This document shows positions 1 to 8,056 of a stretch of DNA of 43,419 nucleotides, in pieces (position 1 is the first letter of the stretch; each line of letters starts with the position of its first letter). Both the position numbers and the translations under genes were made by a program. The stretch is taken from contig JAGWVM010000012.1 of NCBI GenBank assembly GCA_018970895.1, positions 1 to 43,419 of the forward strand, given 5' to 3'. Source of the DNA: Lysobacteraceae bacterium (GTDB lineage Bacteria; Pseudomonadota; Gammaproteobacteria; Xanthomonadales; Rhodanobacteraceae). The notes below the pieces were generated by a model that was not told the origin of the DNA, ran no database searches, and saw only the letters and a program-made list of their open reading frames with translations.

Positions 1-1
1 C

Positions 2-3000
2 AGCGTGCGCCATCGCGGCGCGATGATCGCGCTGGCGGTGATCCTGGCCGGCTTCGGCGTGCTGGCGGCGATGCGCGCGCGTCTGGATGTGTTCCCCGAG
101 TTCGCACCGCCGGAGGCCGCCGTGCAGACCGAGGCGCCGGGGCTCACGCCGGAGCAGGTCGAGACGCTGGTGACCCAGCCGCTGGAGGACGCGCTGGCCG
201 GTGCCGGCGGCGTGGTGCAGATGCGCTCGCGCTCGCTGCAGGGCCTGTCGATCGTCACCCTGACCTTCGACGCCGGCGCCGACCTCACCGCGGTGCGCCA
301 GAGCGTGTCCGAGCGCCTCGGCAAGGTGGCCACCGAACTGCCCGGCGGCGTGCAGGCGCCGACGCTGCTGCCGCTGACCTCCTCGGCGATGGTGGTGCTC
401 AGCGTGGGCATCCGTTCGGACACGCGCAGCCTGATGGAGCTGCGCACGCTGGCGGACTGGACCCTGAAGCCGCAGTTGCTGGCGGTGCCCGGCGTGTCGG
501 ACGTCAATGTGTTCGGCGGCGACGTGCGCCAGGTGCAGGTGCAGGTGCGGCCGGACGCGTTGGCACGCTACGGGCTGGGCTTCGACGAGGTGGCCGCGGC
601 CGCGGCCCGTGCCACGTCCACGGCCGGCTCCGGCTTCGTGGAAAACCGCGAGCAGCGCGTGGTGCTGGCGGTGCACAACCCGGCCACCACGGCGGCCGAG
701 GTCGGCGCCACGGTGCTGCGTGCGCACGATGGCCAGCTGCTGCGGTTGGCCGACGTGGCGACGGTGACCGACGGCGCCGCACCGGCCAGCGGTATCGCCA
801 CCGTGATGGGACGTCCCGGCGTGCTGCTGGTGGTCAACGAGCAGTACGGCGCCGACACGATGAAGGTGACCCGTGCGCTGGATGCGCGCCTGGCGCAGCT
901 GGCGCCCGAGCTGAAGGCGCGCGGCGTGGCGCTTTATCCGGCGATCTTCCGGCCGGCCAACTTCATCCAGGCCTCGCTCGGCCACCTGCGCGAGGCGCTG
1001 CTGGTGGGCGCGGCACTGGTGCTGGTGGTGCTGCTGCTGGTGCTGCGCGACGTGCGCGCGGCACTGATCTCGGCGCTGGCGATCCCGCTCTCGCTGCTGG
1101 CCGCAGTAGCGACCCTGGAGCATTTCGGTGTCGGCCTGAACACGATGACCCTCGGCGGCCTGGCGATCGCCATCGGCGAGGTCGTGGACGACGCCATCAT
1201 CGACGTGGAGAACATCCTGCGCCGGCTGCGCGAGAACCGCGCCAGCGACATGCCGCGACCGGTGCCGGCGGTGGTGCTGGCCGCCTCCACCGAAGTGCGC
1301 GGCGCGGTGGTCTACGCCACGCTCATCGTGGCACTGGTGTTCGTGCCGGTGCTCACGCTGTCGGGCGTGGCGCAGCGCCTGTTCGCGCCGCTGGGGATCG
1401 CCTACATCGCGGCGATCCTCGCCTCGCTGGTGGTCGCGATGACGGTCACGCCGGCGCTTGGCTGCGTGCTGCTGGCGCGCGAGGCGCAGCGTGTGGAGCC
1501 GCGTTTCCACGCGCGCTGGCGACAACGCTACGACCGGCTGCTGCAACGGATGGAGCGCCATCCGCGGTGGCTGCTGGCCGGGGTGGCGGTGCTGTGCGTG
1601 GCCGGCCTGGGCACCCTGCCGCTGCTGCGTCCCGGCTTCCTGCCGACGCTGCGCGAGGGTCATTACATCGTGCACATGCGGTTGCAGCCCGGTGCCTCGC
1701 TGGACGCATCCGAGCGGCTGGGCGAGCGGGTGAGCAAGGCACTGCTGCGCATTCCCGGCGTGCGCTACGTGGGCCAGCGCACCGGACGCGCCGAACGGGT
1801 GGGCGATCCCGACCCGCTGTTCGCCACCGAGTTCGAGGTCGATCTCAAGCCGCTGTCCGGACCCGGGCAGCAACGCGTGGTGCGGGCGATCGACACGGCG
1901 CTGGCGGCATTCCCCGGGGCGTCTTTCAGCGTCAATACCTTCCTCACCGAGCGCATCAACGAGACGCTCTCCGGCTACACCTCGCCGGTGACGGTGAGTC
2001 TCTACGGCAACGACCTGGACCGGCTCGACCAGCTCGCCAACGAAACCGCCCGCGTGCTGTCCGCGGTGCCCGGTGCACGCAACGTGCAGGTGCGTGCACC
2101 GCAGGGCGAGCCGCAGCTGTCGGTGCGGCTGCGGCCGCACGCACTGGCGCGCTGGGGGCTGTCGCCGGCGGACGTGCAGCAGACGCTGCAGGCCGCGTAC
2201 GCCGGGCGCGTGGTCGGCCACGTGGTCGACGGCAGCCGCCAGTTCGAGGTGAGCGTGATCCTGCCGCCGGACCTGCGACGCGATCCTTCGGAAGTCGGTC
2301 GGCTGCCGCTGACCGCGCCGGACGGCCGCGAGGTGCCGTTGGCGGCGGTGGCCGATGTAAGCATGGGCAGCGGGCGCTTCATGATCCTGCACGAGCAGGG
2401 CCAGCGCGTGCAGACCCTGACCGTGGACGTGTCGGCCAGCCGCGCCGCCGCCTTCGTGGCGCAGGCGCGCAAGGCGCTGGCGCGACAGGTCCGCTGGCCG
2501 CCGGGCGTGTTTCCGGTGTTCGGCGGCGACGCGCAGGCAGCCGCCCGGGCCACGCGCGAGCTGCTGGCGCATGCGGCGCTGGCCGGAGCCGGCGTGGTGG
2601 TGCTGCTGGGCCTGGCGTTGCGCCGCCGCCGGCCGGTGCTGCTGGTGCTGCTCAACCTGCCGTTCGCGCTGGTCGGCGGTGTGGCGGTGGCCCTGTTCGG
2701 TGGTGCCAGCTTGAGCCTGGGCGGGCTGGTCGGCTTCGTCACCCTGTTCGGCATCAGCGTGCGCAACGCGCTGATGCTGCTGGCGCACTACCGCGAGCTG
2801 GTGCAGTCCGAGGGCTGTGCCTGGAACGCCGCCACCGCCCGTCGGGGTGCCGCCGAGCGTCTGCTGCCGATCCTGCTGACCGCGCTGATCACCGCGCTGG
2901 GCCTGCTGCCGCTGGCGCTGACCGCCGGCGCTCCCGGCAACGAGATCGAGGGCGCGATGGCGGCGGTGATCCTCGGCGGCCTGGTCACCTCCACGCTGCT

Positions 3001-3079
3001 CAACCTGCTGGTGCTGCCCGCGCTGGCGGCGCGCTTCCTGCGCCCGCAGGACCTCGCGGCGGATCCGTCGGTGGAGTGA
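2..3079 (+). CDS. Heavy-metal-type RND efflux pump inner-membrane subunit (CusA/CzcA-like), 5' end cut by window edge
   Basis: The frame is open from the first complete codon at 2 and the visible protein begins in the middle of the first membrane helix, so the true start lies before the window. About 1,025 residues are visible, near full length for the family. The N-terminal helix, the porter-domain segment with DVFPEFAPP, and a second group of helices around residues 325-480 follow RND order. The segment GGLAIAIGEVVDDAIIDVEN, with paired acidic residues in helix 4, is typical of the heavy-metal (HME) branch that couples proton flow to efflux. A second helix group near residues 855-1010 closes the protein. 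The membrane-fusion and outer-membrane partners are not visible and may lie upstream. The substrate cannot be read from sequence alone. Confidence 0.93.
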   Translation, partial: SVRHRGAMIALAVILAGFGVLAAMRARLDVFPEFAPPEAAVQTEAPGLTPEQVETLVTQPLEDALAGAGGVVQMRSRSLQGLSIVTLTFDAGADLTAVRQSVSERLGKVATELPGGVQAPTLLPLTSSAMVVLSVGIRSDTRSLMELRTLADWTLKPQLLAVPGVSDVNVFGGDVRQVQVQVRPDALARYGLGFDEVAAAAARATSTAGSGFVENREQRVVLAVHNPATTAAEVGATVLRAHDGQLLRLADVATVTDGAAPASGIATVMGRPGVLLVVNEQYGADTMKVTRALDARLAQLAPELKARGVALYPAIFRPANFIQASLGHLREALLVGAALVLVVLLLVLRDVRAALISALAIPLSLLAAVATLEHFGVGLNTMTLGGLAIAIGEVVDDAIIDVENILRRLRENRASDMPRPVPAVVLAASTEVRGAVVYATLIVALVFVPVLTLSGVAQRLFAPLGIAYIAAILASLVVAMTVTPALGCVLLAREAQRVEPRFHARWRQRYDRLLQRMERHPRWLLAGVAVLCVAGLGTLPLLRPGFLPTLREGHYIVHMRLQPGASLDASERLGERVSKALLRIPGVRYVGQRTGRAERVGDPDPLFATEFEVDLKPLSGPGQQRVVRAIDTALAAFPGASFSVNTFLTERINETLSGYTSPVTVSLYGNDLDRLDQLANETARVLSAVPGARNVQVRAPQGEPQLSVRLRPHALARWGLSPADVQQTLQAAYAGRVVGHVVDGSRQFEVSVILPPDLRRDPSEVGRLPLTAPDGREVPLAAVADVSMGSGRFMILHEQGQRVQTLTVDVSASRAAAFVAQARKALARQVRWPPGVFPVFGGDAQAAARATRELLAHAALAGAGVVVLLGLALRRRRPVLLVLLNLPFALVGGVAVALFGGASLSLGGLVGFVTLFGISVRNALMLLAHYRELVQSEGCAWNAATARRGAAERLLPILLTALITALGLLPLALTAGAPGNEIEGAMAAVILGGLVTSTLLNLLVLPALAARFLRPQDLAADPSVE

Positions 3080-3083
3080 CCGC

Positions 3084-3521
3084 TCAGCGCAGCGATTGCG
3101 CCACGAACTGGCGCAGCTGGCCGGCGTTGAGCGCACCGGCCTGGCGGGCGATCTCGCGACCGTCGCGCAGCAGCACCAGCGTGGGAATGGAGCGGATGCC
3201 GAAGCGCTGGGCCAGCCCCTGCTGGGCGTCGGTATCCACCTTGGCCAGGCGCAGGCGTGGTTCGAACTCGCGCGCCGCGGCCGCGAACACCGGGGCGAAG
3301 CCCATGCACGGGCCGCACCAGGTGGCCCAGAAATCGACCAGCACCGGCAGGTTGCCGCGGCCGGCGACGGCGTCGAAGTTGGCGGTGGTCAGCTCCAGCG
3401 GATGACCACCGAACAAGGGCTGGTGGCAGCGGCCGCAGTTCGGCTGCTGGTCGAGCCGCTCGGCGGGCACGCGGTTCAGCGCGCTGCAGTGCGGGCAGGG
3501 AACGGCGAGCGGTGAGGTCAT
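3084..3521 (-). CDS. trxC: Thioredoxin 2 (TrxC-type, zinc-binding N terminus)
   Basis: This 145-residue protein has the two-part architecture of TrxC. An N-terminal zinc ribbon carries CPHC (near residue 9) and CGRC (near residue 30). It is followed by a thioredoxin fold with the catalytic motif WATWCGPC and the conserved cis-proline in SIPTLVL. E. coli TrxC is about 139 residues, so the length fits. It is a cytoplasmic disulfide reductase expected to be reduced by thioredoxin reductase. It lies convergent with the RND pump gene, with only 4 bases between the stop codons. A second thioredoxin-fold gene follows on the same strand. Confidence 0.95.
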   Translation of the reverse strand: MTSPLAVPCPHCSALNRVPAERLDQQPNCGRCHQPLFGGHPLELTTANFDAVAGRGNLPVLVDFWATWCGPCMGFAPVFAAAAREFEPRLRLAKVDTDAQQGLAQRFGIRSIPTLVLLRDGREIARQAGALNAGQLRQFVAQSLR

Positions 3522-3609
3522 GGCGAGTCCGGATTCGGGTGACTGGTCCGCAACATGATGGCCGCGACGGCAGGCTCAAGTCCCCGCCATGATTTCCGCC
3601 TGCGGCAGT

Positions 3610-4110
3610 TCAGCGCGCCGCCAGCGCCTGCCGCACAGCCTGTTCGATCGCTGCGTAACCGCCTTCGCCGATGTGGGTGTAGACCACGCGGCCCTGGCGG
3701 TCGACCACGTACTGCGCGGGCCAGTACTGGTTGTGCCAGGCGTTCCAGGTGGCGTAGTCGTTGTCCTGCGCCACCGGGTAGGTGATGTCCAGGCGCTTCA
3801 ACGCGGCAAGCAGGTTGCCGGTGTCGCGCTCGGCATCCAGCTCCGGCGTGTGCACGCCCACGACGACCAGTCCCTGGTCGCGATACTTTGCATCGAGTGC
3901 CTTTACCTGCGGCAGCGCATGCAGGCAGTTGATGCACTCGAAGGTCCAGAAGTCGACCAGCACCACCTTGCCGCGCAGGCCTCCGATGGTCAGCGGCGGC
4001 GAGTTGATCCAGCGGGTCACTCCGGTAAACGCCGGCGCGCGAGTCGGCGTGTCTGCCAGCGTCCTGGCAGAGGTGGCGAGAAGCAGCAGGCCAAGCAGGA
4101 TGCGTCGCAT
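3610..4110 (-). CDS. Exported thioredoxin-fold protein, DipZ/TlpA-like
   Basis: A 166-residue protein beginning MRRILLGLLLL, a signal peptide or membrane anchor, so the thioredoxin fold should act in the periplasm. The active site is FWTFECINCLHALP, a CINC version of the CxxC motif characteristic of the thioredoxin domain found at the C terminus of DipZ proteins. The downstream PAQYVVDRQGRV segment contains the cis-proline loop. The frame stays open 15 codons further upstream, but the start at 4110 puts the hydrophobic segment at the N terminus. The usual DipZ membrane domain (CcdA-like) is absent here. The redox partner is unknown. Confidence 0.85.
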   Translation of the reverse strand: MRRILLGLLLLATSARTLADTPTRAPAFTGVTRWINSPPLTIGGLRGKVVLVDFWTFECINCLHALPQVKALDAKYRDQGLVVVGVHTPELDAERDTGNLLAALKRLDITYPVAQDNDYATWNAWHNQYWPAQYVVDRQGRVVYTHIGEGGYAAIEQAVRQALAAR

Positions 4111-4189
4111 GGGCGGTCCGGGGCTGGGCGGCATGGGCCGCGGTCCCTCCCCCATCGCTGCAGCGGCCGGTCAGGTTACCTGTGCGGGC

Positions 4190-5764
4190 TCAGAATCGAT
4201 CGGCCGACGCCTCCGCCCAGTGCTGCGCGAACGGCTCCGGCACGGTCCCGGACAGCAGCGCCCCCGGCGCGGGATAGCAGTACAGCTGGCCATAGTCGCG
4301 CGCCTGCTGGTCGGGCATGCGGTGCAGGATGTGCCGCGGCTCGAGCTGGTCCGGGTGGGCGACGCCCATCGCGCCGGTGATCTCGATGAAGCTGTCGACG
4401 GTGGCACGGTGGTAGCGGCGCACGTGCTCGGCGCGTTCGTCGATCTTCAGCGCCCGGGCGCGGCGCTTGTCCTGGGTCGCCACGCCGGTGGGGCAGGTGT
4501 TGGTGTGGCAGCGCAGCGCCTGGATGCAGCCGACGGCGAACATCATCGGCCGCGCCACGTTGCAGATGTCCGCGCCGATGGCGATCTTGTGCACCATGTC
4601 GAAGCCGGTGACCACCTTGCCGCTGGCGATCACCCGGATCCTGTCGCGCAGGCCGCAGCCGACCAGCGCGCCGTGCACGAACGGCAGCGCCTCGTTGATC
4701 GTCAGGCCGAGCCGGTCGGACAGTTCCACCGGTGCCGCGCCGGTGCCACCCTCGGCGCCATCCACGGTGATGAAATCCGGCAAGGTTCCGGTGTCCAGCA
4801 TCGCCTTGCAGATGCCGAGGAACTCGCTGCGACGGCCGATGCACAGCTTGAAGCCCACCGGCTTGCCGTCGCACAGCGCGCGCAGGCGGGCGACGAAGGC
4901 CAGCAGGCCGCGCGGCGTATCGAACTCCGGATGCGCGGCCGGGGACAGGCAGTCCTTGCCCTCCGGCACCTCGCGAATGCGCGCGATCTCGGCGTTCACC
5001 TTGGCTCCCGGCAGCATGCCGCCGTGGCTGGGCTTGGCACCCTGGGAGAGCTTGATCTCGATCATCTTCACGTGCGGATCGGCGGCCTTGCGGCAGAAGT
5101 CATCGTCGTCGAAGCGCCCGTCCCTGGTGCGGCAGCCGAAGTAGCCCGAGCCGATCTCCCAGATCACGTCGGCACCGTGCTCCAGGTGGTAGGGCGTGAG
5201 ACCGCCCTCGCCTGTGTCCTGCGCGAAGCCGCCCATCGCCGCGCCCTTGTTCATCGCCAGCACGGCGTGGCTGGACAGCGCGCCGAAGCTCATCGCCGAG
5301 ATGTTCAGGCGCGAGCTGTCGTAGGGCTGGCGGCACTGCGGGCCGCCCACGGTGATGCGCTCGGCGGTCTTCGGCACCTGCCTGACCGCGATCGAGTGGA
5401 CGGCGAAGTCGAAGCCGGAGGCGAACACGTCGTACTCGGTGCCGAACGGATGCGTGCCGCTGCTTCCGGCGCCACGCGCCTTCACCAGGTCGCGCTGCTG
5501 GCGGTTGAACGGGCGCCCGCTCTTGTCGTCCTCCAGGAAGTACTGGCGGATCTCCGGGCTGATGAACTCCATGAGGTAGCGCAGGTGCCCGATGACCGGG
5601 TAGTTGCCCAGCACGTTGCGCGGCGAGGCGATGTCGTACAGGCCCAGCGCGACCAGCGGCAGGATCACCGCAAAGGCCCAGACGGCCTCGGGATGGAAGG
5701 GGACGAGGGCGGCGACGGCGAGGATCGCCAGCGCGGACAGCGCGTAGAACGCTTGGCGCCACAT
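4190..5764 (-). CDS. FMN-binding glutamate synthase family protein (GltB central-domain homologue), membrane-anchored
   Basis: A 524-residue protein. Residues about 5-50 form two hydrophobic helices, followed by a complete glutamate-synthase (GltS, pfam Glu_synthase-type) barrel. Visible family motifs are NISAMSFGALSSHAV (FMN binding), SQGAKPSHGG, VDGAEGGTGAAP and the cysteine cluster CIQALRCHTNTCPTGV, which ligates the 3Fe-4S centre in GltB. The glutaminase domain and the small subunit are missing, as is normal for this stand-alone family, whose substrate is not established. The start MWRQAF at 5764 was chosen over the 61-codon upstream extension because the extension is arginine/proline-rich and looks like GC-driven open frame. 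Confidence 0.88.
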   Translation of the reverse strand: MWRQAFYALSALAILAVAALVPFHPEAVWAFAVILPLVALGLYDIASPRNVLGNYPVIGHLRYLMEFISPEIRQYFLEDDKSGRPFNRQQRDLVKARGAGSSGTHPFGTEYDVFASGFDFAVHSIAVRQVPKTAERITVGGPQCRQPYDSSRLNISAMSFGALSSHAVLAMNKGAAMGGFAQDTGEGGLTPYHLEHGADVIWEIGSGYFGCRTRDGRFDDDDFCRKAADPHVKMIEIKLSQGAKPSHGGMLPGAKVNAEIARIREVPEGKDCLSPAAHPEFDTPRGLLAFVARLRALCDGKPVGFKLCIGRRSEFLGICKAMLDTGTLPDFITVDGAEGGTGAAPVELSDRLGLTINEALPFVHGALVGCGLRDRIRVIASGKVVTGFDMVHKIAIGADICNVARPMMFAVGCIQALRCHTNTCPTGVATQDKRRARALKIDERAEHVRRYHRATVDSFIEITGAMGVAHPDQLEPRHILHRMPDQQARDYGQLYCYPAPGALLSGTVPEPFAQHWAEASADRF

Positions 5765-5932
5765 GCGACGGGCTCCGGCGGGCGGCACGTCGCGCGGGAA
5801 GGTCGACACGCCGCGTGGATGGCCGTCCGGCATCGCGGTCCGCGGAGGCGGCGCGCCGGGACGGAGCGGGCTAGGCGGCAAGCGCCGCCTCTCTCGACCA
5901 GCGTGCCCTGGGCGGCGTCGATGCGACATGAA

Positions 5933-5960
5933 GCGCCGCGCCGGCATGCCGGCGCGGCGC
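5933..5960 (-). terminator. Perfect 13-bp hairpin downstream of the S10 peptidase gene
   Basis: Two perfectly complementary 13-base GC-only arms (5933-5945 and 5948-5960) separated by AT lie just past the stop of the carboxypeptidase gene. There is no clear T-run, so an intrinsic terminator or 3'-end protecting hairpin is inferred from position. Confidence 0.5.
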
Positions 5961-5966
5961 GATGGA

Positions 5967-7466
5967 TCACTTCACGCCGTAGAGCTTCTCCACGTCGTTG
6001 CGCAGCGCGCGCTGGCTGTCCGGGCGGGCGTAGAACATGTGGCCGCCGGGGTACTCCTTCACCTGCACGCGGGTCGGGTCGCCCATCGCCGGCATCTGGT
6101 CGACGATCAGCACCGAGGCCATGAACGGGCACGACAGGTCATCCCAGCCGTGGGCGATCAGCACGCGCAGGCCCGGATCGTTGGCCACCGACTCGCGCAG
6201 CTCGTTGACCGAGCCGCGGTTGGCGTCCTTGTCCCGGTGCCACAGGCGGTTCACCTGGTAGCTGAGCGCGTTGTAGCGCGCGTCGATCTTCCAGCCCACG
6301 GTCTTGGTGACGAAGTTGACCATCGCGGTGGTGGTCGGGGCGACGATGCTGTTGAGGATCGGGTCGCCGGTTTCCTGCTGCGGCGCGGTCGGGAACGGGT
6401 CCCAGGCGGTGACGTTGGAGTCGTAGCGGCTGCCCAGCTTGCCCTCGGCGCGGTAGATCTCGCGCAGGTAGGCCTGGGTTTCGAGGCGGCCGCCGGAGCG
6501 CTGGACGAACAGGGGATCCAGTCCGGTCAGTTCGGTGACCTTCTTGATCATCGCGGCGGTGGCGGCCGGATTGCTGCGACCCTGCATCAGGGTGGTGGCA
6601 TAGGTGGTGCGGGTGTAGTCCACGATCGGCGCCATCGCCTCGGCGGTGAGCTTGTGCTCGCGCTCGAGGTTGGCCGCGGCGATCGAGGGCAGGGTGAGCA
6701 TCCACGGCAGCGGCGAGACGTTCTCGTCGTCCGAGGCGGCCGGGTCGAGGTAGGGTGAGACCAGCACCATGCCGTTCATCGCCACGCCGAGCTGGGTCTG
6801 CAGGTAGTCGGTCATGCGCGGGCCGCGGAAGCCGCCGTAGCTCTCGCCGACCAGGTACTTGCGCGAGTCCATGCGGCCGTTCTTCACCAGCCAGTCGTAG
6901 ACGATGCGCGAGAGGTATTTGATGTCGTTGTCGGTGCTGTAGAAAAGCTTGGTGGCCTCCTTGTCGTCCACCAGCGCGCGGCTGAAGCCGGTGCCGATCG
7001 GATCGATGAAGACCAGGTCGGTGAAGCCCAGCCAGGTGCCGGGGTTGTCGTGCAGGGTGGCCGGGTCGGACGGGTTGGCACCGGCCACGCCGAAGTTCAC
7101 CCGCTTCGGGCCGATCGCGCCGAAATTGAGGTAGACCGAGGAGGCGCCCGGGCCGCCGTTGACCGCGAAGGTCACCGGGCGATCCTTGCCGGGCATGGTG
7201 TAGGCGGTGTAGACCACCTGGCCGGTGACTTCGCCTTTCTCGTTGCGTACCGGCAGCGAGCCCACGGTGACGGTGTACTTCAGCGTGCGGCCATCGACCT
7301 GCGCGGTCTGTCCCACATGGGCATCGGCCGGCAGCGGTGGCAGGTGGAAGGCCTTGTCGGCGGGCGCGGTGGTATCGGCCTTGGCCGGCTGGTCGGCGGA
7401 GAAGGCGAGGGTGGGCGTGCCGGCAGCGAGCGCGGCGAGCAGGGCGCAGGAGAGAGCGTGGCGCAC
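5967..7466 (-). CDS. Secreted S10-family serine carboxypeptidase
   Basis: A 499-residue protein with an N-terminal signal peptide (about residues 1-23). The S10 hallmarks are visible: NGGPGASS (residues 103-110, oxyanion region), GESYGG with nucleophile Ser209, then HGWDDLSCPF (Asp region) and PGGHMFY (catalytic His) near the C terminus. The start is a GTG at 7466, supported by AAGGA seven bases upstream and by the signal peptide beginning directly there. S10 enzymes remove C-terminal residues, and bacterial members are exported. It lies downstream of the FKBP lipoprotein on the same strand with a 103-base gap containing a GC hairpin (7541-7559). Confidence 0.92.
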   Translation of the reverse strand: MRHALSCALLAALAAGTPTLAFSADQPAKADTTAPADKAFHLPPLPADAHVGQTAQVDGRTLKYTVTVGSLPVRNEKGEVTGQVVYTAYTMPGKDRPVTFAVNGGPGASSVYLNFGAIGPKRVNFGVAGANPSDPATLHDNPGTWLGFTDLVFIDPIGTGFSRALVDDKEATKLFYSTDNDIKYLSRIVYDWLVKNGRMDSRKYLVGESYGGFRGPRMTDYLQTQLGVAMNGMVLVSPYLDPAASDDENVSPLPWMLTLPSIAAANLEREHKLTAEAMAPIVDYTRTTYATTLMQGRSNPAATAAMIKKVTELTGLDPLFVQRSGGRLETQAYLREIYRAEGKLGSRYDSNVTAWDPFPTAPQQETGDPILNSIVAPTTTAMVNFVTKTVGWKIDARYNALSYQVNRLWHRDKDANRGSVNELRESVANDPGLRVLIAHGWDDLSCPFMASVLIVDQMPAMGDPTRVQVKEYPGGHMFYARPDSQRALRNDVEKLYGVK

Positions 7467-7569
7467 GGTGGAATCCTTGCGGGGAAAGCCCACGACCGTA
7501 GCCGGACGCTCCCGCCGGCAACCGTGCAGGAAGTCATGGCCCCGGCCGATCCGGCCGGGACCGGTGTGA

Positions 7570-7992
7570 TCACTTGATGCTGACCAGCTCCACGTCGAAC
7601 ACCAGTGCGGCGTTCGGTGGGATCGCGGCACCCGCGCCGCGGCTGCCGTAGCCCATCGACGACGGGATCAGCAAGGTACGCTTGCCACCCACGTGCATCC
7701 CGGCCACGCCCTCGTCCCAGCCCTTGATTACCTGGCCCGCGCCCAGCGGGAAGGTGAAGGTGCCGCCGTGATCCTGCGAGGCGTCGAACTTGGTGCCGTG
7801 GTGGTCGGGCGCCTTCGGGTCGTACAGCCAGCCGGTGTAGTTCACCTCCACCGTGTCGCCGGCCTTGGCCACCGGGCCGGTGCCGATCACGGTGTCGATG
7901 CTCTGCATCGCGGGAATGTCGGCGGCCGGCGCGGCGTGCTGCGACGAGCAGGCGGCGAGCAGGAGCGGGAGCAGGCAGAGCAGACGGCGCAT
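7570..7992 (-). CDS. FKBP-type peptidyl-prolyl cis-trans isomerase, lipoprotein
   Basis: A 140-residue protein with lipobox LLAAC (Cys15) and then a single FKBP domain. The latter has VEVNYTGWL, GAGQVIKGWDEGVAGM, GGKRTLLIPSSMGYG and IPPNAALVFDVEL, the standard ligand-pocket segments of the family. It should be anchored to the inner or outer membrane and act on folding of envelope proteins. The ATG at 7992 has AGGA at good spacing; a TTG two codons upstream is less likely. It is followed on the same strand by the exported S10 peptidase, which may share its transcript. Confidence 0.93.
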   Translation of the reverse strand: MRRLLCLLPLLLAACSSQHAAPAADIPAMQSIDTVIGTGPVAKAGDTVEVNYTGWLYDPKAPDHHGTKFDASQDHGGTFTFPLGAGQVIKGWDEGVAGMHVGGKRTLLIPSSMGYGSRGAGAAIPPNAALVFDVELVSIK

Positions 7993-8012
7993 GGTCAATC
8001 CTGGAAAAGGAA

Positions 8013-8038
8013 GCGGGCCGGCATTGTAGCCGGCCCGC
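8013..8038 (-). terminator. Intrinsic terminator of the glycosyltransferase/outer-membrane operon
   Basis: Ten-base perfect arms (8013-8022 / 8029-8038) with a six-base loop. On the minus strand they are followed by a pyrimidine-rich TTCCTTTTCC stretch. It sits 18 bases beyond the stop of the outer-membrane protein gene. Confidence 0.7.
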
Positions 8039-8056
8039 CGTGCGCCCCCGCGCAGG

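Noticed and set aside
1567..3405. 612-codon open frame inside the RND pump gene and running past its end
   Set aside because: Arg/Ala/Gly-rich with no recognisable motif; it is the second codon frame of a high-GC gene and overlaps both the RND pump and trxC.
3522..4200. Complete DipZ/Ccd electron-transfer system
   Set aside because: Only the thioredoxin-fold part is present; no CcdA/DsbD-type membrane domain is encoded nearby.
5765..5947. 61-codon N-terminal extension of the glutamate-synthase-like protein
   Set aside because: Arg/Pro-rich, no ribosome-binding site, and the membrane helix at MWRQAF is a natural N terminus.
3782..6124. 780-codon open frame opposite the redoxin and glutamate-synthase-like genes
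   Set aside because: Low-complexity His/Arg/Ala composition; the opposite strand carries proteins with full family motifs.
7541..7559. GC hairpin between the FKBP and S10 peptidase genes as a terminator
   Set aside because: The stem is only eight bases with no T-run on the minus strand, so termination between the two genes cannot be claimed.
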